Source: Scytonema hofmannii PCC 7110
Lineage (GTDB): Bacteria > Cyanobacteriota > Cyanobacteriia > Cyanobacteriales > Nostocaceae
Direction: 5' to 3'
DNA: 64,000 nucleotides
Assembly (NCBI RefSeq): GCF_000346485.2
Contig: NZ_KQ976354.1
Span: 434,001-498,000, forward strand
Positions 34,918-42,617 of this stretch are shown here, piece after piece. The position numbers were made by a program, and so were the translations under genes. Every line of letters begins with the position of its first letter. The stretch's first letter is position 1. Under the pieces are notes generated by a model. That model made no database searches. It worked only from the letters and a program-made list of their open reading frames with translations, and was not told where the DNA came from.

Positions 34918-34959
34918 CCCAGGCGGAGCCTGGGAATGCCTTCTTTAGAGGCTCCGCCT
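34918..34959. repeat. Nested hairpin repeat
   Basis: CCCAGGC...GCCTGGG (34918-34934) forms a hairpin, and AGGCGGAGCC (34921-34930) also pairs with GGCTCCGCCT (34950-34959). The two folds exclude each other. This kind of repeat is common between cyanobacterial genes. Confidence 0.65.
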
Positions 34960-34975
34960 AGGGTGTGGGACAATG

Positions 34976-35298
34976 TCACTCCTCTTCCGGTGAGAGAGGC
35001 TTTTGAGCATTATGACGGACGAAAAGGATATACACCTCTGAACCACGGACGGTGAAAAGAATTCGATATACGTTTTTCTTCTTGCCGTAGAGGAGTTGCC
35101 GTAACTCCTCGTCGAAAAGGTCATTTTCAAATGCAAGAGAGCAACGAAGCGGCATCTTCTCAAGCGACAGAATTGCTTGAAAAAGCTCGTTCATCCATGC
35201 GGTTGCGGAACTCGGTGAGTATTCGCTGATCCATTCGTAGGCATGACGGATACCTCCTGAGCTTCGGGGGTAACGATTACCCGGTACAATTCACTCAT
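34976..35298 (-). pseudogene. ParE/RelE-type toxin, frameshifted
   Basis: ATG 35298 overlaps the antitoxin stop and opens MSELYRVIVTPEA. The homologous continuation (GGIRHAYEWISEYSPSSATAW) lies in the next frame after a one-base shift near 35260. It runs on to LLYGKKKNVYRILFTVRGSEVYILFVRH at 34976, the expected end of such toxins. The toxin is disrupted unless the shift is a sequencing error. Confidence 0.75.
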
Positions 35299-35584
35299 CG
35301 GGGATACCTAGTTCGTGGCGAAGTTCTGCAATCACTTCATCAGCAGGACGACCTTCCCCACGCTTCACCTGCTCCAAGGTGCGGCGGATACTCTTCACAG
35401 TATCCACAAACTCAGCGGCTTCAAGGAGTTCTTGGTAGGACTCAGCGTCCTGTACTACAAGTTCCGCTTTCCCATTCACCGTAAGCACCAAAGGATGCTT
35501 GGTTTCCTTCATGCGTTGAACAAACTCGGTCGTGTTCCGCTTGAAATCGGTAAGCGAGTGAATGTCTTTGGCAAGATCAATCAT
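35291..35584 (-). CDS. Phd/YefM-type antitoxin
   Basis: Starting at ATG 35584 the protein has 97 residues. DIHSLTDFKRNTTEFVQRMKETKHPLVLTVNGKAELVVQD (two helices and a beta hairpin) is the Phd/YefM DNA-binding fold; the C-terminal helical tail would bind the toxin. Its stop overlaps the ParE/RelE-type toxin start (GATGAGTGA). Since that toxin is frameshifted, the antitoxin may be kept alone. Confidence 0.85.
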   Translation of the reverse strand: MIDLAKDIHSLTDFKRNTTEFVQRMKETKHPLVLTVNGKAELVVQDAESYQELLEAAEFVDTVKSIRRTLEQVKRGEGRPADEVIAELRHELGIPDE

Positions 35585-35593
35585 AATTAGCAC

Positions 35594-36024
35594 ACTATAA
35601 AATACTAATTAAATGCTATTCGATCTCCACGCACTATTCAAGACGGTAGGAGAGGGGTTTGGGTGAGGTCTCTCCTTTATAATTTAGTCCGCGCCGGCGG
35701 ACTTTGCTTGTATAGCCGCGATTTCCAATCGCCCGATCTAAAAGGGTATTTATAAAATAAATTTTAAACAGTTGAGCAAAGATTAAAGTTTAGACTATGG
35801 CATGAAAAATAACCCAGCAATGCTGAGTTAAAAAGAACTCAAGGTCTTATGCGATCGCGTTGAAACTGTATTTGTTCTTCACTTGTATTTGATTTCATAA
35901 CCACCTATCAAATCTTGAGTAATTTTTTATTATCTACTATTGAGCTAATGAGTCTGTTTAAATGCTATGATTACATATTGGTGTATTTTTAGTTATTTTT
36001 ACTACTAACACCGATAGACTAATT
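35594..36024. other. Intergenic without recognisable gene
   Basis: A dispersed cyanobacterial sequence (GTCCGCGCCGGCGGACTT) occurs near 35686. A weak hairpin AACCCAGCAATGCTGAGTT lies near 35812. It probably contains the promoter of the RloA-like gene. Confidence 0.5.
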
Positions 36025-37308
36025 ATGTTAATCGAGTTCAGTGTTGGCAATTACAGATCGTTTAAAGATAAAGTCACTTTAAGTATGGTGGCAGCTAACA
36101 TTGCTGCTCAAGAGAAAAAGCTAGATAAAAATAATCTTTTTACAGTAAATCGCGAACTAAAGCTACTGAAAAGTGCAGCAATATATGGAGCAAATGCCAG
36201 TGGTAAGAGTAATCTTGCCAAAGCTCTTAATTTTATGCGATGGTTTATGATTAATTCCTCCAAAGAAACTCAAAGTACAGAAAAAATACGTGTTGAAAAG
36301 TTTAGACTGAGTACAGAAACCGAAGCAGAGCCATCTTTTTTTGAGCTTGTTTTTCTTTTAGATGGGCAAAGGTACAGATATGGATTTGAAGCCGATCGAG
36401 AAAGGGTAATTTCAGAATGGTTGTTCTATGTTCCTAAAATTAAAGAAACAAAACTTTTTGTACGAGATAGAGATAATATTAGCTTTTCTAAGAAATTCAA
36501 GGCAGACGGAATTCAACAAAAAACTAGACATAATGCTTTGTTCATATCAGTTTGCGCTCAATTTAACGTTGAAATTGCGGAGAGAATACTAGATTGGCTA
36601 ACGAGAAAAATAAGAATAGTCTCTGGTTTGGATGATTCCAGTCTTTTAAATTACACAGTAGAATGTTTAATAGACAATAAAAATAGCAATAAAGAAGAAA
36701 TTATTCAATTGATAAAAAAATTAGATTTAGGGATTAGCGATATAAAAGTTGAAAAAGTATCTTTAGACAGTTTAGCTAAAGAAATTCCAGATGAAGTTAA
36801 GAAAATTTTAATAAAAAATAATCAAATTACATCTATTAATACGGTACATAGAAAGTTTGATAGCCAGGGTAACTATATTTCCACAGAGTTATTTAACTTG
36901 GATGAGCAAGAGTCTGAAGGAACTCAAAAAATATTTGCTATGGCAGGAGCGATCGTAGATACATTTAAAGATGCTAAAGTACTGATAGTTGATGAACTTG
37001 ATACAAGACTTCATGTTTTAATTAGTCGTGCGATAGTAGAACTATTTAACTCTACTGAAACTAATTATAACAATGCACAATTAATATTTATGACTCATGA
37101 TACCAATCTGCTGAGCAATAAGCTCTTTCGTAGGGATCAGATTTGGTTTACTGAGAAAAATAGATACGGAGCTACAGATTTATATTCACTAGTGGAGTTT
37201 AAGCTCCAAAACGATAATTCTTTTGAAAACGACTACATAAAAGGTAAATATGGTGCTATTCCTTTTATTGGTAACCTAATTTCTCTAATCAATGAGTCAG
37301 ATGGCTAA
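36025..37308 (+). CDS. RloA/AbiLi-type AAA ATPase of a two-gene defence module
   Basis: The 427-residue ATPase has an N-terminal IEFSVGNYRSFKDKVTLSM typical of AAA15/OLD-like proteins. Walker A is GANASGKS (55-62); the C-terminal part carries a signature region, Walker B (VLIVDELDTRLH) and a His switch (MTHDTNLL). It overlaps the RloB-like gene by 17 bp. Such pairs are associated with restriction loci and with abortive infection of phage; the ATPase would sense or gate the nuclease-like partner. The spacing of motifs suggests an intact enzyme. Confidence 0.85.
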   Translation: MLIEFSVGNYRSFKDKVTLSMVAANIAAQEKKLDKNNLFTVNRELKLLKSAAIYGANASGKSNLAKALNFMRWFMINSSKETQSTEKIRVEKFRLSTETEAEPSFFELVFLLDGQRYRYGFEADRERVISEWLFYVPKIKETKLFVRDRDNISFSKKFKADGIQQKTRHNALFISVCAQFNVEIAERILDWLTRKIRIVSGLDDSSLLNYTVECLIDNKNSNKEEIIQLIKKLDLGISDIKVEKVSLDSLAKEIPDEVKKILIKNNQITSINTVHRKFDSQGNYISTELFNLDEQESEGTQKIFAMAGAIVDTFKDAKVLIVDELDTRLHVLISRAIVELFNSTETNYNNAQLIFMTHDTNLLSNKLFRRDQIWFTEKNRYGATDLYSLVEFKLQNDNSFENDYIKGKYGAIPFIGNLISLINESDG

Positions 37309-37909
37309 AAAACATTTGAAAAAAGATAACTTACGTGGTTACTCAGCTAGAAAGGTTGAAACACGAGAACTTATCGAGAGGTTTTTAATTGTTTGTGAAG
37401 GAGAGAAAACCGAACCTAATTACTTCAATGCTTTTCGTGTACCCAAGGATGTTATTGATGTTAGAGGGTTAAGGTTTAATCCAAGTAAGCTAGTCGAAAA
37501 AGCTCAAGAATTAAGAAAGCAGGAAGATTATGACCAAGTTTGGTGTGTATTTGACCGTGATGCTTGGACTAAAGAAGATTTTAATTATGCTATTACAAAA
37601 GCAAAACAAGAAGGAATTGATGTAGCATACTCTAATGAAGCGTTTGAACTATGGTATGTTTTACACTTTGAGTTTCTTAATACAGGAATTCCTCGTAGTG
37701 ATTATTGCAAAAAATTAGATAAATTACTGGGATACAAGTATCAAAAGAACAGCCAAAAAATTTATGAAGAGTTAGAAAATCGACAACTTACTGCGCTCAA
37801 AAATGCAGAAAATTTGCTTAAGCAATATCATCAACATAATCCAGAAAGTGATAATCCTTCAACTACTGTACATTTATTAGTTGGTCAATTAAATAGGTTT
37901 ATTCGTTAA
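37292..37909 (+). CDS. RloB-like TOPRIM-type partner
   Basis: The 205-residue protein is RloB-like. FLIVCEGEKTEPNYFNAF (Glu36) and VWCVFDRDAW (Asp88, Asp90) supply the acidic residues of a TOPRIM-like site, and NEAFELWYVLHF is also typical. The start overlaps the ATPase gene by 17 bp (ATG 37292; ATG 37301 is possible), indicating coupled translation. The likely role is a nuclease effector in anti-phage defence. It has normal length and no visible damage. Confidence 0.85.
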   Translation: MSQMAKKHLKKDNLRGYSARKVETRELIERFLIVCEGEKTEPNYFNAFRVPKDVIDVRGLRFNPSKLVEKAQELRKQEDYDQVWCVFDRDAWTKEDFNYAITKAKQEGIDVAYSNEAFELWYVLHFEFLNTGIPRSDYCKKLDKLLGYKYQKNSQKIYEELENRQLTALKNAENLLKQYHQHNPESDNPSTTVHLLVGQLNRFIR

Positions 37910-37998
37910 CGGTTACCAGATGCGTAACCCACATTACCGCACTTCATTTAGAAATAATTAGCAAATTTTAAGCATTGTGGAAAGCGGCGACTTTACTA

Positions 37999-38499
37999 TT
38001 ACTGACGAAAATTTGTGTCTACTCTTTGAGTCATCTCTCCCTTTTCTACCTTCACTAAATTATCCCTTGCAGCAATAGTAAGGTATAGCGAAATTCCACA
38101 ATCAATAGCAGCCATTACTAGCGCCGCCGATAAACTTTTAGTTCCACCCGTGTAATCAGCCATAATCTCATGACTGCTTTCTTGCTGCAAACTAGAGATG
38201 CGATCGCGAATTTTGGAATAGCATTCGCCTAAATCGTCCGGGTTCTGTACGAGAATTAAATCCCGTTGCGGTTGAAAGCGATCGCCTAACCCCACTTGTG
38301 TGGGAATATTGGGTAGTCTTTCGATAACTTCTGCACCCCGACGCACTTCGCAGGGAGTTCCCTCACCTATGACTTGGGACTTGCTACCTTTTTCGCCATC
38401 GGAAGCGATGAATATAACTCTGTCAGGTTGTAAACTGCTGATGGCAGTGATGATAGGTTGGAAAGAACCACCGATGGTGACTAAAAGAATTTTGGACAT
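37999..38499 (-). CDS. CARF domain alone, Csm6-like (TIGR02710 type)
   Basis: The 166-residue protein equals the N-terminal CARF domain of the full CARF-HEPN protein at 43808-45217: KILLVTIGGSFQPIITAISSLQPDRVIF, then DLILVQNPDDLGECY and ADYTGGTKSLS, the ligand-binding loop. It lacks about 40 residues present in the long protein and ends just after VEKGEMTQ, before any HEPN domain. It is the last gene of the minus-strand operon. It could bind cyclic oligoadenylate as a sensor or sponge, or be a decayed copy. Confidence 0.75.
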   Translation of the reverse strand: MSKILLVTIGGSFQPIITAISSLQPDRVIFIASDGEKGSKSQVIGEGTPCEVRRGAEVIERLPNIPTQVGLGDRFQPQRDLILVQNPDDLGECYSKIRDRISSLQQESSHEIMADYTGGTKSLSAALVMAAIDCGISLYLTIAARDNLVKVEKGEMTQRVDTNFRQ

Positions 38500-38520
38500 G
38501 GTAGATAAGAATTAACGTGT

Positions 38521-38799
38521 TTAAGTACTAAGAGAAGAAGGAAACTGCACAGGTTGTTGCGAATGAGGAGGGATAACCGCAGCAATACCATTTTGAATAA
38601 AAGGAATAATTACTTTACTCAAATTTTGGTTGTAATCCGTGTTAGATACAGGACGTAAACCATGAGCTAATATTGAAGAATTGCGGATTTGTAAAGTATG
38701 TTTAATAGCATTTGCATTTTGGTGATAAAGTTGTCCCAAAGCATCATTAGGTAGTTCATAACTATATAGATAAACTCTATCATATTGTGTAAAATTCAA
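38521..38799 (-). CDS. HEPN ribonuclease domain alone, Csm6-like C-terminal piece
   Basis: The 92-residue frame (TTG start, directly after the upstream stop) matches the last part of the CARF-HEPN protein: LPNDALGQLYHQNANAIKHTLQIRNSSILAHG. The HEPN motif is intact, with Arg39 and His46 (R-X6-H), like Arg416/His423 in the long protein. It lies before, not after, the CARF piece, so the two are not one split gene in normal order. It may be a remnant or a separately made effector subunit. Confidence 0.6.
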   Translation of the reverse strand: MNFTQYDRVYLYSYELPNDALGQLYHQNANAIKHTLQIRNSSILAHGLRPVSNTDYNQNLSKVIIPFIQNGIAAVIPPHSQQPVQFPSSLST

Positions 38800-39432
38800 T
38801 CAGTTAACACACTTTACCTTTTTAGGAACCCCATTATCTCTAAGTTCTAAAACTTCTATTTTCACTATTAACTCAACTGATAAATCTGCATACTTTTTTG
38901 GTTCTTTAACAGTTAGTTTCAGCATTCCGGGTAATTCATAAGTAACTTCTTTCCCTTTAATATTTGTGACTTTAGCCTCAAAAATTTGACCTACTTGAAA
39001 GCTTTGTGACTGTGCTGCTACAGCTATTTCTCGCTGACGGCTAGACTCTGTTATGGTGTAAGCTGGTATTTGAGTAGAACTGGAAATTTCCCCAATAATA
39101 CCGCCATCTTTGTAGTACCGCATGAGGCGAGATGTCCAGCCTAATATTTGCAGCATGATTTTTGTATCGTTTTGATATTTGGTAAGATAGTGTTGGCATG
39201 CTTTGTCGATACTACGGTAATAATCGGAAGTCTTTCCACTATGTCCGATTTGTCTACCATTTCTGACTAGAGTTTGTATGTACTTGAAAAATCGAGAACC
39301 TGCATCCGTCTGTTGTTGGTTAACAGCGTTACGGAGATAAACTATGGCTTTTCCCAACTCATTAACATCAGTATTTTCTTGAACTAGTGTTTGTGCAATT
39401 TTATGTGCCGTATTCCATTGTTCTTCGTTCAT
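38800..39432 (-). CDS. Type III operon protein: helical N-terminus plus S1/OB-like domain
   Basis: I start at ATG 39432 (MNEEQWN); a GTG at 39495 would overlap the upstream gene. The first 120 residues are helical (KAIVYLRNAVN, RFFKYIQTLVRNGRQIGHS, YYRSIDKACQHYL, MLQILGWTSRLMRYY), like a type III small subunit of the Csm2/Cmr5 kind. The last 75 residues form an S1/OB-like strand pattern (QVGQIFEAKVTNIKGKEVTYEL). An RNA-binding role in the complex is likely, but the family is not recognised. The HEPN piece begins right after the stop. Confidence 0.7.
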   Translation of the reverse strand: MNEEQWNTAHKIAQTLVQENTDVNELGKAIVYLRNAVNQQQTDAGSRFFKYIQTLVRNGRQIGHSGKTSDYYRSIDKACQHYLTKYQNDTKIMLQILGWTSRLMRYYKDGGIIGEISSSTQIPAYTITESSRQREIAVAAQSQSFQVGQIFEAKVTNIKGKEVTYELPGMLKLTVKEPKKYADLSVELIVKIEVLELRDNGVPKKVKCVN

Positions 39433-39463
39433 AGATACTGTTGGAACCTCATTAATAGCATAA

Positions 39464-40531
39464 TTAATACATTCCAGATGGGGGTTCGCGGTCACTAGGA
39501 TAACTCAATATGGCGGCAGTTTGCTGGAGTTGCTCGGCTTGTACCAAACGCGATGAATGCGCGGCTTGAATTTGCTTTTGCATGAACCTTTGTAAAGCTT
39601 CACCTGTTAAATAACTACTTTCGGGAAGAGTGTAGGAAGTGTAGCGAGCGCGCAAATTCTCTGCTTGTTCAATTTCAGACACTGTTACTGTCATCGTTCC
39701 CATACCAATTGGCTTACCACCTCCCACCTTGAGAGCAATTGGATACTTTGGATCTTGTCCTAAAACAATTAATAAAGTGCCTAACTCCTCTGGTTTCAGA
39801 TTTTTGAAATGCAGTTTGGTTGTAAAAATATATTCTCTACCTGCCTGCTGTACGGGTATTCCAGCATTTTGCCCTTTATCAATAGCTCTTTTTGTATGGT
39901 AGTAAAATTTACGTCCTGCTACACGACCTTGAGTAAAATACGCCTGTCGTTCGTCAGGACGAGGACGGTACAATGAGGGCATAAAACCAGTAGTAAAACC
40001 CATGCTTTCACATTTGGCATCGCTAAATTCCAGCAAGCCTTGCCAATCTAATGCACCAAATACCTGGGATGCAGGACAAAGTTGTTCTTTATTTTTACAA
40101 GGTAGGCGTTCTGAGGGTATCCTATCGTGATATTTAGAAGTAATCACCGCCAAAGTACTGTTAGTAATTGCTTCATAAACAGCGCGAACACAACCTTTCA
40201 GCGAACTACCTTGAATAGACAACTTTTGATCGACATCCTGCACCATAGTTTTAATTAAAGGGATGCGGTTGTTACCGATGTCGCTACCCATGACAACAAC
40301 GCCAGTGGAGACGTGGAGAGTGGTCTGCACTTTCAGGGTGAGGAATAATTTACCATGTAGATGAGCGCTCACATACTTGTGATGTCCAACAGGACGCTGA
40401 AAATTAGGGCGTTCCTGAGGAAAGGAAACGAATTCATAAGGTTTTGGTGCAAGTTCGGGAGATGAACTCTCACCGCTAGGACGGTTAGGCCTACTTGGTG
40501 GCTGAGGTCTTTGTGGACGATTTGTAGTCAT
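39464..40531 (-). CDS. RAMP-superfamily protein (Cas7/Csm3-like) of the type III operon
   Basis: The 355-residue protein has a Pro-rich N-terminal tail, then a RAMP fold: LTLKVQTTLHVSTG, the signature QGSSLKGCVRAVYEA and a Gly-rich loop VGGGKPIGMGTMTV. A Cys cluster (LPCKNKEQLCP) may bind zinc. It would be a backbone or capping subunit around crRNA. It overlaps the csx19-like gene by 41 bp, consistent with operon coupling. Confidence 0.85.
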   Translation of the reverse strand: MTTNRPQRPQPPSRPNRPSGESSSPELAPKPYEFVSFPQERPNFQRPVGHHKYVSAHLHGKLFLTLKVQTTLHVSTGVVVMGSDIGNNRIPLIKTMVQDVDQKLSIQGSSLKGCVRAVYEAITNSTLAVITSKYHDRIPSERLPCKNKEQLCPASQVFGALDWQGLLEFSDAKCESMGFTTGFMPSLYRPRPDERQAYFTQGRVAGRKFYYHTKRAIDKGQNAGIPVQQAGREYIFTTKLHFKNLKPEELGTLLIVLGQDPKYPIALKVGGGKPIGMGTMTVTVSEIEQAENLRARYTSYTLPESSYLTGEALQRFMQKQIQAAHSSRLVQAEQLQQTAAILSYPSDREPPSGMY

Positions 40532-40979
40532 GTTTATTTTTAATTGTCAAAGCGATAAAGTGAACTGTAGAGGTTTTTTTATCGATAAAATAGCGCTGGA
40601 CAATATCCAATTCTTGAGCAGAAAAACCTTTAGGAAAACGGGTTTCTGTAGGGGAATGCAAGTGAGCATCTCGGTCTTGAGTATGCCAATCTTCTCCTAC
40701 TTTGGTAAATTTATGATGTTCTTTGTCTGCAACACTCAAAAGCAGAACTTCATAACTATCTTTACCCTTTTGTTTCCACCTCAATTCAACTTGAGAATTA
40801 AACATCTGCCCCTCAAGCATAGGGAAGTTAGTTTTTGTGGGTTGCTGTTTCCAATCTTGACTAACTTTGTGAGTCCAACGTAAGAAGTAATAACTAGTTT
40901 CAGTTGCAAATTCTTGAATTAAAGTTAGCAAGTCAGAAACTGCTAAAAATTCTTTTTTTACACCTACAAAAGGCTTCAT
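40491..40979 (-). CDS. csx19: Csx19-like protein
   Basis: Starting at ATG 40979, which overlaps the stop of the preceding RAMP gene (ATGA), the protein has 162 residues. It is beta-rich with aromatic pairs (SYYFLRWTHK, VELRWKQKGKDSYEVLLLS) and matches no enzyme. Position between RAMP genes of a csx10-containing operon, size and the ELRW...VLLL pattern suggest the Csx19 (TIGR03984) family typical of subtype III-D. The function of that family is not established. Confidence 0.5.
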   Translation of the reverse strand: MKPFVGVKKEFLAVSDLLTLIQEFATETSYYFLRWTHKVSQDWKQQPTKTNFPMLEGQMFNSQVELRWKQKGKDSYEVLLLSVADKEHHKFTKVGEDWHTQDRDAHLHSPTETRFPKGFSAQELDIVQRYFIDKKTSTVHFIALTIKNKHDYKSSTKTSATK

Positions 40980-41953
40980 TTTGCCCCCAACAGTAAACGA
41001 CTCCAAGACCTAACAGCCCGTTCAAATAAATCTATAACTGTACCATCCCACCAAGTAAGTTGCACTCCAAAACCTAAATCCATTGATTGTGCAGCTACTG
41101 GGGTATCTTGACGATCTGGTTTAGGGAAACCATATAATTGTGCTTCGTTATCTTCTAAAAACTCACCAGCCCCTAAAAGGAAAGTGTAATTCCATTGCTT
41201 TTGACTACCGATAGCTTGAATTTGTCGTTTATCTTTAGACAAAACACAACCAGGATATTGCACAATGGCTTGATTTAAATTTACTTCCACATTACCCAAA
41301 CCGCGAGATTTAGCAAAACCTAAAGCAAACCAACCATCATTTAAATCTCGCAATACTAAACCAATTAAACCTAACTGTGCCAAAGTGAAGTTTTTGAGAT
41401 GAATTTTGGTTTTGAATTCCCCAGCAGTACAAACTTGATAATTGAACAATGCTCCAGGAATAGTAGAACCAAAGACTCTATCAATTGCTACGCCATTACG
41501 TTCTTCAATTTTGAGAGACTTGGCTTTATCTGGATGAGCATCTTCAATTCTCACACGGCTAGCAATGGCAGTATTACCAAATATTTGGTCTGTAAAACTA
41601 GAGAATTTATATAACTTCCTTCCAATATTAGGGTCATTTTGATTCTGTTTTTTGAAGTTTTCTAAATAAGAATCATTTATTAAAGGGTTATTAGCCCAAA
41701 GTTTTTGAGTGTTCTCCGATGGACGTTCTTCACTACCCACAGTCCTCACAATTCTTTCTGCATGGGCGCGGATAGCACCTTTTAAACTACTTCCAGGTAA
41801 ATATATAGAACGCCCACCAGCATGATAAGTTTCCACAAATTCCATATCAGGCTTAGTTGGATCAGCTCCTTCCTTACCTGATTTAATCAGAATCGGTCCA
41901 TTAGGAACTAGGGTTAAATCAATAGTGCAGTGATTAACAAATCTTTTGTGCAT
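40976..41953 (-). CDS. RAMP-superfamily protein, Csm3-type
   Basis: The 325-residue protein shows DLTLVPNGPILIKSG at the start, GSSLKGAIRAHAERI as RAMP signature, DQIFGNTAIASRVRIEDA, and the Gly-rich GFAKSRGLGNVEV. Acidic residues in GADPTKPD lie where Csm3 subunits carry the RNA-cleaving Asp. It would line crRNA and possibly cut target RNA. Its stop overlaps the next start by 4 bp. Confidence 0.87.
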   Translation of the reverse strand: MHKRFVNHCTIDLTLVPNGPILIKSGKEGADPTKPDMEFVETYHAGGRSIYLPGSSLKGAIRAHAERIVRTVGSEERPSENTQKLWANNPLINDSYLENFKKQNQNDPNIGRKLYKFSSFTDQIFGNTAIASRVRIEDAHPDKAKSLKIEERNGVAIDRVFGSTIPGALFNYQVCTAGEFKTKIHLKNFTLAQLGLIGLVLRDLNDGWFALGFAKSRGLGNVEVNLNQAIVQYPGCVLSKDKRQIQAIGSQKQWNYTFLLGAGEFLEDNEAQLYGFPKPDRQDTPVAAQSMDLGFGVQLTWWDGTVIDLFERAVRSWSRLLLGAK

Positions 41954-41986
41954 GACTATATTTAGTTAGTTGAAGAAATATTGCAA

Positions 41987-42607
41987 TCAAGCAGCAACCA
42001 AATTATTTAGCTGCAATTCACATTGTTGAAATACAAAATTAACAGCAGCAAATAATTTATCTAGTTCATAGATAGTGAAAGGAGTGATATTTCTTGTAAA
42101 AGAAGAACTTTCTAACTTCCCAAATTGCCACAGTCCACCATTAGAAACAATTCCATAGATAGTGATTGGATATTCTCCATTTAGTTTTTGGGCTGCAATC
42201 ATTTCTGCTAAACATTGTGCCCAGCCATTTTCAAAGTTATCTTGTTTTGCTTCAACTAAAATGAAGTATGGTTTGTCAAAGACGACTTTACCTAAAGGAG
42301 AGCGTTTAGCTAAAATATATTCGGGAAATCCTGATAATTTTTCGTCATAATTGAAGGATTGGTGACTCCATAAAATAAAATGATGTCGATAGATTTTCCA
42401 AACTTCTTTAATAACAGGATAAATGAGATTTTCGCATATAGCAAACTCTGAGTTATCAACAACTGCATCACGCATCATTAGTTCTAAATCTTCACGGAAA
42501 TAGTCAGAAACAGTAAAAGCAAGTTCACTGATAAAATTTGCTTCGGTGTAAGTCACTTGGAATGCTTTGAGAACTTCACCGATAGTTTTGAAACTACTGA
42601 AAGCCAT
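41987..42607 (-). CDS. PD-(D/E)XK-like nuclease within the type III operon
   Basis: The 206-residue protein shows the order of a restriction-like fold: Glu60 in ICENLIYPV, Glu97 in SGFPEYIL, then ILVEAKQD with Glu119 and Lys121, followed by GWAQCLAEMIAAQ. Related proteins are common in cyanobacteria as lone genes of unknown role. Here it sits between RAMP genes, 33 bp before one and 10 bp after the other, in the same direction, so it is probably co-transcribed. It may be an extra DNA or RNA nuclease of the system or a chance passenger. Confidence 0.7.
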   Translation of the reverse strand: MAFSSFKTIGEVLKAFQVTYTEANFISELAFTVSDYFREDLELMMRDAVVDNSEFAICENLIYPVIKEVWKIYRHHFILWSHQSFNYDEKLSGFPEYILAKRSPLGKVVFDKPYFILVEAKQDNFENGWAQCLAEMIAAQKLNGEYPITIYGIVSNGGLWQFGKLESSSFTRNITPFTIYELDKLFAAVNFVFQQCELQLNNLVAA

Positions 42608-42617
42608 ATTGACCTCC

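Noticed and set aside
34945-35163. Second minus-strand frame over the ParE/RelE-type toxin
   Set aside because: It is an out-of-frame shadow; the toxin homology lies in the 34976-35194 frame and its shifted upstream part.
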